In this document: one piece after another, positions 1 through 6,846 of the stretch
Numbering within the stretch: the stretch's first letter is position 1
How the letters are laid out: the number at the start of each line of letters is the position of its first letter
NCBI GenBank assembly: GCA_009774465.1
Contig: VSNT01000158.1
Location: 1-7,500 of the forward strand
DNA length: 7,500 bases
Reading direction: 5' to 3'
Origin: Lachnospiraceae bacterium
GTDB taxonomy: Bacteria; Bacillota_A; Clostridia; Lachnospirales; Lachnospiraceae
Position numbers and translations under genes: made by a program
The notes under the pieces: generated by a model
The model's input: only the letters and a program-made list of their open reading frames with translations
Database searches by the model: none
What the model was told of the DNA's origin: nothing

Positions 1-940
1 AACGCCTGAGTACATGCAAAAGGTCTTTCTGGCACTGGTCAAGCTCTCTCTCCGCCATCTGGTAGTTGTGGCGCTGCTCCTTTTCCTCCTGGTACTGCTG
101 CCAGCTCTTTCCCAGCTCGCTTGCGCTGGATACGTTATATTTTAAATATAAGTAGTCAAGCAGATGGGTATTATTTACATATCTTATTTTTACCGTATTT
201 TGCAGGCGGATAATCTGCCCGATTCCATTTTCTACCCTGGTTAATTCTCTTACCGAATCATTATATTTAACAAAGATGGCGGTGATAGCTATGGCGCCCA
301 CTGCCGCTGCCGCCAGATATCCGGGTTTGGTGTTCATCTGCAGCCCAAACTGCAGGGCCATAAGCAGCAAAATACAGACAATCACTGCAACGGTACAGAC
401 AATCGTCATGGATCTGGTATCCTCTATCAGCCTGTGAAGTTCATTTTTTCGAAACTGATAGGCATGTTTTTCCCCATCCAGTTTCTTTAAATCACGTTTG
501 ATCAGTTCCTGATACTCTTCTGTCTCGGCCAGCTTTTCATACCCTTCCTGAACTTCTTCCTCCATCCGTTCTATCTGGTGGTATTTCACGTCGCTCATCC
601 GGTTGGCGCGTGTTTTATAACCGGACTGTCTTTCTTCCAGTTCATCGATTTTTCGCGCGTATACCATAAGCTCTTCTTTTTCTTCCTCCGGCAAAGCTTC
701 AATTTCTTCCATGTCCTTGAGATATGAAGTCACCATATTATACTCAAACTGCAGCGTTTCCAGTTCCTTTGATGCCTCTGCCATCTGTTCAAGGCACCCC
801 TTTACGTACTCTTTACGCTGCTTCGCGTCATTAATTTTCAAATCGCTTCTGTCATAAACCACTTCATTCCAGTCTTCAATCTCAAAAACCGGATCTTCGA
901 CTTTCTTTTTCCAGTTAAACAGCTTTTTTAATAATCCCAT
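1..940 (-). CDS. Coiled-coil protein with a two-helix membrane hairpin (3' end beyond window)
   Basis: Translating the minus strand from the ATG at 940-938 gives 313 codons with no stop before the left edge, so the C-terminus is missing. The start follows an AAGGTGGAG ribosome binding site (942-950) lying in the 10-nt gap after the preceding gene's stop, which suggests translational coupling. Visible parts: a basic N-terminal tip (MGLLKKLFNWKKK); charged, Glu/Lys-rich helix with coiled-coil character at about 38-175; two hydrophobic segments at about 178-200 and 207-225 joined by a short NTKPG turn; and a second charged helical region from about 226 to the edge, Gln/Glu-rich near 280-300. Basic residues flank both hydrophobic segments, so I infer a re-entrant hairpin with both long arms in the cytoplasm. 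There is no signal peptide and I recognise no catalytic motif or named family. As the fourth gene of the DUF5717-DUF5716 operon it is a plausible membrane anchor for the products of the other genes, but this is inference from context. Confidence 0.85.
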   Translation of the reverse strand, partial: MGLLKKLFNWKKKVEDPVFEIEDWNEVVYDRSDLKINDAKQRKEYVKGCLEQMAEASKELETLQFEYNMVTSYLKDMEEIEALPEEEKEELMVYARKIDELEERQSGYKTRANRMSDVKYHQIERMEEEVQEGYEKLAETEEYQELIKRDLKKLDGEKHAYQFRKNELHRLIEDTRSMTIVCTVAVIVCILLLMALQFGLQMNTKPGYLAAAAVGAIAITAIFVKYNDSVRELTRVENGIGQIIRLQNTVKIRYVNNTHLLDYLYLKYNVSSASELGKSWQQYQEEKEQRHNYQMAERELDQCQKDLLHVLRR

Positions 941-950
941 ACTCCACCTT

Positions 951-1781
951 TTACGAGACAAACTCTCTGTATTCATCCTTCTTTTTTGCTATGATCTTAT
1001 CAATTTCTTCATAATAAGAAGCAGCATTTCCCTCATCCTTATATATTTTCAGAGCTGTCAGCATCCTGTTTTCCTCAGATGCCTCAAACTCCTCCCTTGC
1101 CGCTGTCAGTCTTTTTTCCACCTGCATGGATAAATTATAATATTCCCCATGTTCTCCGATAAATGCAATGTATGCTTCCTCGCTTAAATACATCCTCTGT
1201 GCCGCTAAAAATTCTATGCCCGACTCTTCATTTTTCGTCATATCATAACCCTTTTTAAAATATCTTGCTGCAAGCTCAAACATAAAAAGTCCTGCATAGG
1301 CCGCGCCCATATTGTGGTAAATAACAGGCTTCAAAGCGCTTTCCGTATCGGGCAATCTTCTTAACAGAGTATCGTATTCCTCAATCGCCAGCATATACCG
1401 GCGGTTTTTCAACAGAAAATCCGCCTGCTTTTTCTGTCTTTCAAAATCATTTAATCCTACATTTCCCTGCAGAACCTGATCAATTTTTTTAATCTCCGTG
1501 TCAGTACAATAATTGACATAACTCATAATGGTATTGACAAAGATTCCAGGTTGACTGCCTTTTCCTAAAATATTTAGAAGCTGATGGCTCAGATCTGTAA
1601 GTCCGCATTCATTATCCAACCATTGCGCAAGCTCTTCCCTCATTATGCTCTGATCAATCATAAAGGGGTTGCCTGCAAATAAAAAACACAGTTCTTCCAC
1701 ACAATACACATTCACACATACATTCTCAAAACAATATGGTTTTTTGGCATACTTTCCTGTACATAACAATACTCTGCCCAT
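951..1781 (-). CDS. TPR-like helical protein with Cys-rich N-terminus, unknown function
   Basis: Complete 276-aa frame from ATG at 1781, preceded by AAGGGAG at 1789-1795 with 7-nt spacing, ending at TAA 953-951. It lies 18 nt downstream of the DUF5716 gene and 10 nt upstream of the coiled-coil gene, so it is an internal member of the operon. The N-terminal 35 residues carry cysteines at 7, 17, 22, 27 and 32, with further ones at 59 and 92. From about 110 the protein is helical; two consecutive helical hairpins at about 115-145 and 151-182 (ADFLLKNRRYMLAIEEYDTLL; HNMGAAYAGLFMFELAARYF) have the small/large residue pattern of tetratricopeptide repeats. The C-terminus (about 218-276) is highly charged helix. 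No signal peptide, membrane segment or catalytic motif is visible. It resembles hypothetical proteins that I recall beside DUF5716/DUF5717 genes in Lachnospiraceae. A protein-protein adaptor role is inferred from the TPR-like hairpins only. Confidence 0.85.
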   Translation of the reverse strand: MGRVLLCTGKYAKKPYCFENVCVNVYCVEELCFLFAGNPFMIDQSIMREELAQWLDNECGLTDLSHQLLNILGKGSQPGIFVNTIMSYVNYCTDTEIKKIDQVLQGNVGLNDFERQKKQADFLLKNRRYMLAIEEYDTLLRRLPDTESALKPVIYHNMGAAYAGLFMFELAARYFKKGYDMTKNEESGIEFLAAQRMYLSEEAYIAFIGEHGEYYNLSMQVEKRLTAAREEFEASEENRMLTALKIYKDEGNAASYYEEIDKIIAKKKDEYREFVS

Positions 1782-1799
1782 AAATGCGCTCCCTTAAAT

Positions 1800-3107
1800 T
1801 TAAACCTGAACCATCTGCGTCCATGCTTTTCCACTGGATGGAACCAGTTCTCCAAACCCCATATCTTCTATGGTAACTGCCGCCTGATCCACCCCGGTCA
1901 TTTCAATGCGTACATTCAATCTGGTCGTACGCGCCGGCCGCTCCGGAAGTCCCTCCAAAGTAAGGATTCTGCTGGCCACATTTCCTCCTGTCAGAGGCGT
2001 AATTAAAAGCTCCAGCTCATTTCCGCTTTCCAATATAATATCAAACTCTGCTGCTGCCTCATACCAGTTTGCGCCTGCATCCAAAATTGCAAAATAGGAA
2101 TCCTCCCCCTTACGCAAAACCTTCATTCCAATGTTGGATTTTAATTTATCGCTTCCCAGATAAACATATTCTTTCCACAAAGAACCGGGCGCTAACCGTT
2201 CGGCCATCCCATAACAGGCTCCCTTGCTGTAGAGATTATTTCCCTGGAACACTCTGCGGTTTCTACAAAGCAGCTTTAAAGACTCTTTGGGCCATTCTTC
2301 TTTAAATCCATCCCCAAGAAGAAAAATTGTGGATACAATTTTTTCTTTTAATACCTCCTGGGCAATGCTGAAAAACAACTGATCCAGTTCCTCCATCTGC
2401 TGCTTTTTTAATGCTTCCTCTTCCTTCCAGACTCTGCGTTCCATCACAGGATAATCCAATTGCTCAATAAAAACAACCTTGGGCTGGGTTTTATTATTGC
2501 ATTCCAGACGCAGTCCTTTTAAGCTTTTATTATATTCAAAGATTAACACATCATTTTTCCACAGTTCTTTATCCTGATGAAGCATATAGGCATAAAAACT
2601 TTCCCTGTGGCTTTGAAAACACATATAGGAAGTTTCCAGTTTAAGACCTGCCGCCACCTTTCCAAGCACGTCCACAATGCGGGGAGTAAGCTGTTCCACG
2701 GTAAACATAAAGGCTTCTATTTTTGCTGCGGAAATCCGGATATTTAAAAGAGCCAGGCTCCGCTTTACAAATAAGGTAAGAAGCGCCGACGGATCAAATG
2801 CTTCCCCCTCAACAATAACCTCTTCTCCTCTTTCCGCCAGATCAAGCAGATTTTCTACTAAAGTTCCCTCTCCCTCTTTTGCGTATTTCACAGCCTCTTT
2901 TCCATAATACCACTGTCCCACACCGCTTCTTTTACAGAGCACCACCGGAATATTATACTGTTCGGTGCCGGTTACTGCCGAAACTGTCTCCGGCTCCTCC
3001 CCCAGACCACAGTAGCTGATCTGTGCAAAGTCTGATCCCAGATCATATCCTACCACCACTTTTTTATGATTTTTTTTCCCTGCAAGTTCTTTCTGGTTTT
3101 GAAACAT
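1800..3107 (-). CDS. DUF5716 family protein, Hsp70/actin-like ATPase fold
   Basis: Complete 435-aa protein, ATG at 3107 to TAA at 1802-1800. No other in-frame start lies between the upstream stop and this ATG; GGGGAG at 3119-3124 is its likely ribosome binding site although 11 nt away. The N-terminus looks like an actin/Hsp70-superfamily domain: VVVGYDLGSDFAQISY (17-32) matches the phosphate-1 strand-turn with its DxG; IPVVL (53-57) followed by YYGKEA (67-72) matches the Hsp70 pattern after it; and IFLLGDGF (261-268) with YSKGACYGM (293-301) resembles the adenosine-motif strand and the late GA-type helix. The expected phosphate-2 loop, near DVLIFEYNKSLKGLRL (186-201), lacks the usual Gly-rich turn. 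Residues about 310-435 are predicted beta-rich, including DAGANWYEA, LEGLPERP and DMGFGEL, and would occupy the place of an Hsp70 substrate-binding domain. I assign DUF5716 from memory of this family. Sequence does not tell whether it hydrolyses ATP or what it binds. Its place directly after the DUF5717 gene supports a shared complex. Confidence 0.88.
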   Translation of the reverse strand: MFQNQKELAGKKNHKKVVVGYDLGSDFAQISYCGLGEEPETVSAVTGTEQYNIPVVLCKRSGVGQWYYGKEAVKYAKEGEGTLVENLLDLAERGEEVIVEGEAFDPSALLTLFVKRSLALLNIRISAAKIEAFMFTVEQLTPRIVDVLGKVAAGLKLETSYMCFQSHRESFYAYMLHQDKELWKNDVLIFEYNKSLKGLRLECNNKTQPKVVFIEQLDYPVMERRVWKEEEALKKQQMEELDQLFFSIAQEVLKEKIVSTIFLLGDGFKEEWPKESLKLLCRNRRVFQGNNLYSKGACYGMAERLAPGSLWKEYVYLGSDKLKSNIGMKVLRKGEDSYFAILDAGANWYEAAAEFDIILESGNELELLITPLTGGNVASRILTLEGLPERPARTTRLNVRIEMTGVDQAAVTIEDMGFGELVPSSGKAWTQMVQV

Positions 3108-3118
3108 CTGCTTAAAAA

Positions 3119-3124
3119 CTCCCC
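3119..3124 (-). promoter_or_regulatory. Ribosome binding site of the DUF5716 gene, long spacing
   Basis: The minus strand reads GGGGAG here, 11 nt before the ATG at 3107. It sits in the 23-nt gap after the stop of the DUF5717 gene. Spacing is longer than the usual 5-9 nt, but no nearer in-frame ATG, GTG or TTG exists, so it decides the start. Initiation may be moderate in strength or coupled to translation of the upstream gene. Confidence 0.6.
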
Positions 3125-3130
3125 AATTTA

Positions 3131-6100
3131 CTAAAGCATGTGAAATAATTCCTTTATCACATGATCATATTCAAAATACTCATAAAGAAGATTTTCCATC
3201 GTACCATAGTCGTGCAGATTACGCCCAATGGAAATATCATTCAGCATTGTGTATCTGCTTTCCCTCTCGTCCCTTTCCGTGTCGCTGTGGCTTAAGGTTC
3301 CGCTTTCCGTAAGCCTCTCCTTTCCCTCTTCCACCTCTGCAATATAATACTGCAGGCGTTCCCCAAAGAAAAGAATAAACTGCTTGACGCAAACACCGCC
3401 AAACATATTCTGCATTTCTTCTTTTATGTATTCTCCCTCACTGTCCCCGTCTCTTTCAATCAGGTAGTGAATCATTGCTTTATTGCCTTCCCTGACACGG
3501 TATTCTATCATGGTCTTATCCATAAACGTCCTCATGAAAGCAACATTATCAACATACTCCAAAAAGTAGGGAAAATACTTATTACGGTTAAGAATCTGCC
3601 TGAGGAACAAAAGCAGGTAATGGGAAACCACTTCATTGATCTGCTTTTTATTTTCCGCATAATATTTCGTATAGGCAAGCTTGCATACAAAGGGAAGCTC
3701 CTCCCTTCTTTCCACTGCCTTTTGTACATCCTCAAGTACAAACTCATCTATCAGCTTGTCCTTTACAAAATAATCATAGGCACATTGAGCAAGAACTGCA
3801 AGCTCAACCTCGGTTTTTGCACCGCCGGAAACATAGCTTTTAAAAATCTGCTCTCTCTCTCCCACATAGGCGCCGGTATAAAGGAGCTGCAATAAAATCC
3901 GTTCACACAGCCCATAGGTATCTATCCCAAAAGCATCTGCCGCTTTCCAGATATCCCGCATTTCTTTGCTGGTTCCTTTAAAGTGGGCGCACAGATATTC
4001 CAGCAGCCTTTCATCATATTTGCCTGCTTTAAATGCCATAAATGCCAGCTGCTTCATGGTGGTATCTTCTGAAAAATCTTCCATAAAAAGCAGCCTGCTG
4101 CAAAGCCTTACTAAAAGCTTTGCCTCCACCCCTTCTCCGCCCCTAAGTCTGATCCACTCATAGGCTTTTTCATACATGCCGCGGATAACCATAAAACGCA
4201 CTACTTCCGTAAAGCTGCTGTTTTCCACCTGTTCCGGCTTTAGCTCTCTTAAATAATCATCCAGCTCATTCATTCTGTCATTGTCATAGAAAAAATGAAT
4301 CAACTTCATTCGTATTTCCTGCTTAACCGGCGCATCCGCCTGTTCGGAAGCGGCAACCCGCTTCATGTACTCCACATTTTCACTGCTTACCACACCAATT
4401 TCCCGGCCTCTTTCACACAGCCACAAATCAAAATGTATGCAGCCGCTTACATAAGGCGCAATCATACCAGCAAATTTATCCGGCAGAAGAAGTCTTTCAA
4501 GGGTATATTCCTCCTGTCTGCAATAGCGGTTTCCCCTTCCATCCTCCAGAAGCAGTTGGAAATCACTTCCATATATGGGAATATATGCTTCCTTTCCTGT
4601 CATCTGATAAATCGTTTCCTGACACTCTTTTTCATAAACCAGAATTACTTTTTTAATGTCTTCCCGGACTACCGTCAGGCACTGAATAAAAAGCACTGTT
4701 ATAAGTCCCCCTGCTGTTTCCTCGGTAATCATCATTTGTGTCAGCAGATTTTTGTACAGGTACGCCAGATAGCGGTTGCTTTTTCCCTTTATAATCTGAA
4801 ATACCAGAAAGCGTTCTATCTGTTCTCTGTAGCTTTGATACAGCTCCGGGAACTGTTCTTTATTCCGGTATACATATGCATAAAGAAACGAATTATGCAG
4901 ACTGTCAAGGCTGCTGTCAAAGGCAAAATACATTAAAACGATTTTCGGTATTACGCAGTCGTCCCTAAGCCTTAAGGACATCATATAGTACTCATAAAGC
5001 CTTGTGATTCTTAATTCCTTTTCAATTCCCTTTTCATACCAGAAAAATGCTTTTTCATCCGTTATGTTCCCCTTAATCAGCAGGGTGCATATAGCCAGAA
5101 GCACCTCATCTGTGGGTGCTGCCACGTAGCACGCCTTTAAAATAAAAAATAATCTTCCTGTATAATTTTTCTGCTTCTGGGCGAGATAAACAATCTGATT
5201 AATCACGCCGCAAGTAAGCAGTTCTCTTTTTGCAGCATAGGAAAGCACCTGCAGTTCAAATGCGTCCAGCCGCATCAAAAGGGCAGGATTTGAAAGAAGC
5301 AGATTCCATGCTTCTATGTAAATCACCGGGCTTTTACAGCCCTGTTTAAACTGTTCCTCTAAAATAAGCCATTTTCTTGAAGGACTCCTGGTATAGTCAT
5401 CTGCAAGATACAACAGCAGCCAGGCAATCCGCCAGTTGTCAGAGTTTTGAGCAAAAATTCTCTCCACCTGTCCGGCTATTTCATCAATGTAATTTTCCTG
5501 CCTGTTCAGCAGCGTGGTTAAATAAAGTTTATAACAATACAGCGCCGGATCAAAACTTTCTTCCATCAGGGCACCGGTCTGCTCCAAAAGCCATTGGGCT
5601 TCATTGTACCGCTCCATCGTAATCAAAAGCTGTACCTGGAACAGTTTGGAAGCCGGATCTCTTTCATCCATCTGAATCAGTGCATCTACTAATTCTCCCG
5701 TTTCCTTCATCCAGGAAGCCGCACTGATCTTTTTGGTACGAAATGCCTCATAATATTGCATCAGTTCCATAATAGTATGCTTTTTCTGCCTTCGGACTCC
5801 CGGTATTTTTGCAGTAACCGGTCTGTTTATAACCAGGATTTCCGCCTTAAGGGATACGTAAGGATTATCCAGATGAATGGTTCCGTAATTTCTGCCTGCG
5901 TGAAGCCCTTTTTGTGAAATATAAAAAGGCAGCCTGTAACAGTTTCCAAGGAAATCCTCATCTCTGATGATTTCCTTCTCCAGTACAATAAATTCTCCCT
6001 GTGCGGAAATGTTTAATTCGGAATATCCCCAGCCATTCCGGTTAATGACAAGCCTGCAGTAGGCCATATCTGCGGGGTTTTCTATTCGTATCTCCGATTC

Positions 6101-6688
6101 CTCCAAAAGGAATTCGTTTTTTTGCTTTTTTTTAATCTGCAGAAGAAATTCTTCCACATTCTGTTCCCGTCTGCTTCCTCCCAGCAGGCCTTTGTAGGCT
6201 CCATAATACTGCCTGTCCACGCCGCCAAAAACCCGTTCAAAGTCCTTTGAGTAAAATAAATTTACTGCTTCCTCCCAGTTTGTTCTGGCAAGGTTTGCAA
6301 AGTGAAACAGATTTTTAATTTTCCCCATTCCCGATTCTAATGTGCCGGAGGCAATCGTCACAACATAGGGGACATAGTACTCTCCCTGATTGGATATTAC
6401 CCTGAATTCTCCTCTTAACGTTTCTCCTTCCGTCATGCCGGACGCATCAAAAAAATACAGAATTTCTTCCTGGGGGCCCGAAAACTTATCTGTCAGGCAC
6501 TGCATTCTAAGTCTGCTGGAGGAAACAATCCCTTCTGTGAACTCATTTTCCGGTCCCAAAATGGTAAAACTTCCCTCATAATCTTCTCCTTCGTGCAGAG
6601 TAAGTTCAATTACAGGGCTTGAAAAATCCAACGCATGAATGTCTTTATTAAAATTTCCTTCCAGTATTCTCTTTACTGCATCCTGCAC
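3131..6688 (-). CDS. DUF5717 family protein: tandem Ig-like domains plus giant alpha-solenoid
   Basis: Complete 1185-aa protein, GTG at 6688 to TAG at 3133-3131. GGAGG at 6699-6703 precedes the GTG by 10 nt and no better in-frame start exists. Domains by inspection: a beta-sandwich-like segment at about 24-113 (IELTLHEGEDYEGSFTI to GEYYVPYVVTI); a helical linker at about 120-190 containing GKIKNLFHFANLARTNWEEA; a second beta-rich segment at about 192-288 (ending VSLKAEILVINRP); then about 300-1075 almost entirely amphipathic helices resembling degenerate TPR or other solenoid repeats; and a C-terminal part with mixed beta character (FILFFGERLQYYIAE) ending in an acidic helix. There is no signal peptide or membrane segment, so it is probably cytoplasmic. 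I assign DUF5717 from memory of Lachnospiraceae proteins of about this length that share the N-terminal GKIxxLFHFANLA segment. No catalytic residues are evident. A scaffold role for the adjacent DUF5716 Hsp70-like protein is inferred from architecture and operon position. An A8 and an A7 run near codon 188 are notable. Confidence 0.9.
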   Translation of the reverse strand: MQDAVKRILEGNFNKDIHALDFSSPVIELTLHEGEDYEGSFTILGPENEFTEGIVSSSRLRMQCLTDKFSGPQEEILYFFDASGMTEGETLRGEFRVISNQGEYYVPYVVTIASGTLESGMGKIKNLFHFANLARTNWEEAVNLFYSKDFERVFGGVDRQYYGAYKGLLGGSRREQNVEEFLLQIKKKQKNEFLLEESEIRIENPADMAYCRLVINRNGWGYSELNISAQGEFIVLEKEIIRDEDFLGNCYRLPFYISQKGLHAGRNYGTIHLDNPYVSLKAEILVINRPVTAKIPGVRRQKKHTIMELMQYYEAFRTKKISAASWMKETGELVDALIQMDERDPASKLFQVQLLITMERYNEAQWLLEQTGALMEESFDPALYCYKLYLTTLLNRQENYIDEIAGQVERIFAQNSDNWRIAWLLLYLADDYTRSPSRKWLILEEQFKQGCKSPVIYIEAWNLLLSNPALLMRLDAFELQVLSYAAKRELLTCGVINQIVYLAQKQKNYTGRLFFILKACYVAAPTDEVLLAICTLLIKGNITDEKAFFWYEKGIEKELRITRLYEYYMMSLRLRDDCVIPKIVLMYFAFDSSLDSLHNSFLYAYVYRNKEQFPELYQSYREQIERFLVFQIIKGKSNRYLAYLYKNLLTQMMITEETAGGLITVLFIQCLTVVREDIKKVILVYEKECQETIYQMTGKEAYIPIYGSDFQLLLEDGRGNRYCRQEEYTLERLLLPDKFAGMIAPYVSGCIHFDLWLCERGREIGVVSSENVEYMKRVAASEQADAPVKQEIRMKLIHFFYDNDRMNELDDYLRELKPEQVENSSFTEVVRFMVIRGMYEKAYEWIRLRGGEGVEAKLLVRLCSRLLFMEDFSEDTTMKQLAFMAFKAGKYDERLLEYLCAHFKGTSKEMRDIWKAADAFGIDTYGLCERILLQLLYTGAYVGEREQIFKSYVSGGAKTEVELAVLAQCAYDYFVKDKLIDEFVLEDVQKAVERREELPFVCKLAYTKYYAENKKQINEVVSHYLLLFLRQILNRNKYFPYFLEYVDNVAFMRTFMDKTMIEYRVREGNKAMIHYLIERDGDSEGEYIKEEMQNMFGGVCVKQFILFFGERLQYYIAEVEEGKERLTESGTLSHSDTERDERESRYTMLNDISIGRNLHDYGTMENLLYEYFEYDHVIKELFHML

Positions 6689-6698
6689 GCTTTTGTTT

Positions 6699-6703
6699 CC
6701 TCC
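6699..6703 (-). promoter_or_regulatory. Ribosome binding site selecting the GTG start of the DUF5717 gene
   Basis: The minus strand reads GGAGG (context CCGGAGGAAAC), 10 nt upstream of GTG at 6688. It supports GTG as the real start. An ATG six bases further on (GTGCAGGATGCAGTAA) is in another frame and meets a stop after two codons, so it cannot be the start. Confidence 0.7.
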
Positions 6704-6739
6704 GGTTCGCCTGTTTGTCTTGCGTAAATATCCAAATTA

Positions 6740-6769
6740 AGTATACCATTGTTTTACCCTTCTTCGCAA
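6740..6769 (-). promoter_or_regulatory. Sigma-A-type promoter of the DUF5717-DUF5716 operon
   Basis: On the minus strand TTGCGA (6769-6764, 4 of 6 matches to TTGACA) and TATACT (6745-6740, 5 of 6 matches to TATAAT) are separated by 18 nt. Transcription would begin near 6733, giving a leader of about 45 nt before the GTG at 6688, with no room for a riboswitch. It is the only convincing promoter in the only gap upstream of the four-gene operon. No clear operator palindrome overlaps it, so regulation cannot be read from the sequence. Confidence 0.65.
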
Positions 6770-6778
6770 CAAGCCTTC

Positions 6779-6821
6779 AAAAAAAGATGCAGCCTGCTGC
6801 CTCTGTACAGGGCGCAGGCTG
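6779..6821 (-). terminator. Rho-independent terminator of the SpoIID-like/peptidoglycan-binding gene
   Basis: Read on the minus strand, CAGCCTGC (6821-6814) pairs perfectly with GCAGGCTG (6797-6790). The stem can be continued by GCC (6813-6811) with GGC (6801-6799) past a single bulged base, leaving a 9-nt loop. Four bases after the stem comes a run of seven T (6785-6779). It lies 25 nt past the stop codon at 6847 and ends 9 nt before the -35 box of the next promoter, so it separates the two transcription units. Confidence 0.85.
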
Positions 6822-6846
6822 GCAGTGGAAATGTAAATTAAGGTAA

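Noticed and set aside
1906..2907. Three short plus-strand open frames
   Set aside because: All lie antisense to the DUF5716 gene, which has clear fold motifs; their products show no domain or natural start signals.
3532..3747. A 71-codon minus-strand frame in another phase
   Set aside because: It overlaps the DUF5717 frame entirely and is an out-of-frame shadow of that gene.
3467..3895. A 142-codon plus-strand open frame
   Set aside because: Antisense shadow of the helical C-terminal half of the DUF5717 gene, with no recognisable domain or independent promoter.
4295..4936. A 213-codon plus-strand open frame
   Set aside because: It lies wholly inside the DUF5717 gene on the opposite strand, has no ribosome binding site that I can see, and its product has the Phe/Ile/His/Lys-rich composition expected from the antisense of a real gene.
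5377..6581. Two short plus-strand open frames
   Set aside because: Antisense to the DUF5717 gene; composition and lack of initiation signals argue against coding.
6689..6733. Possible riboswitch or leader structure before the DUF5717 gene
   Set aside because: The predicted leader is only about 45 nt with no inverted repeats beyond short chance matches.
6735..6845. Small RNA or further gene in the intergenic space
   Set aside because: The terminator hairpin and the promoter account for nearly all of it, and no open frame with a ribosome binding site fits.
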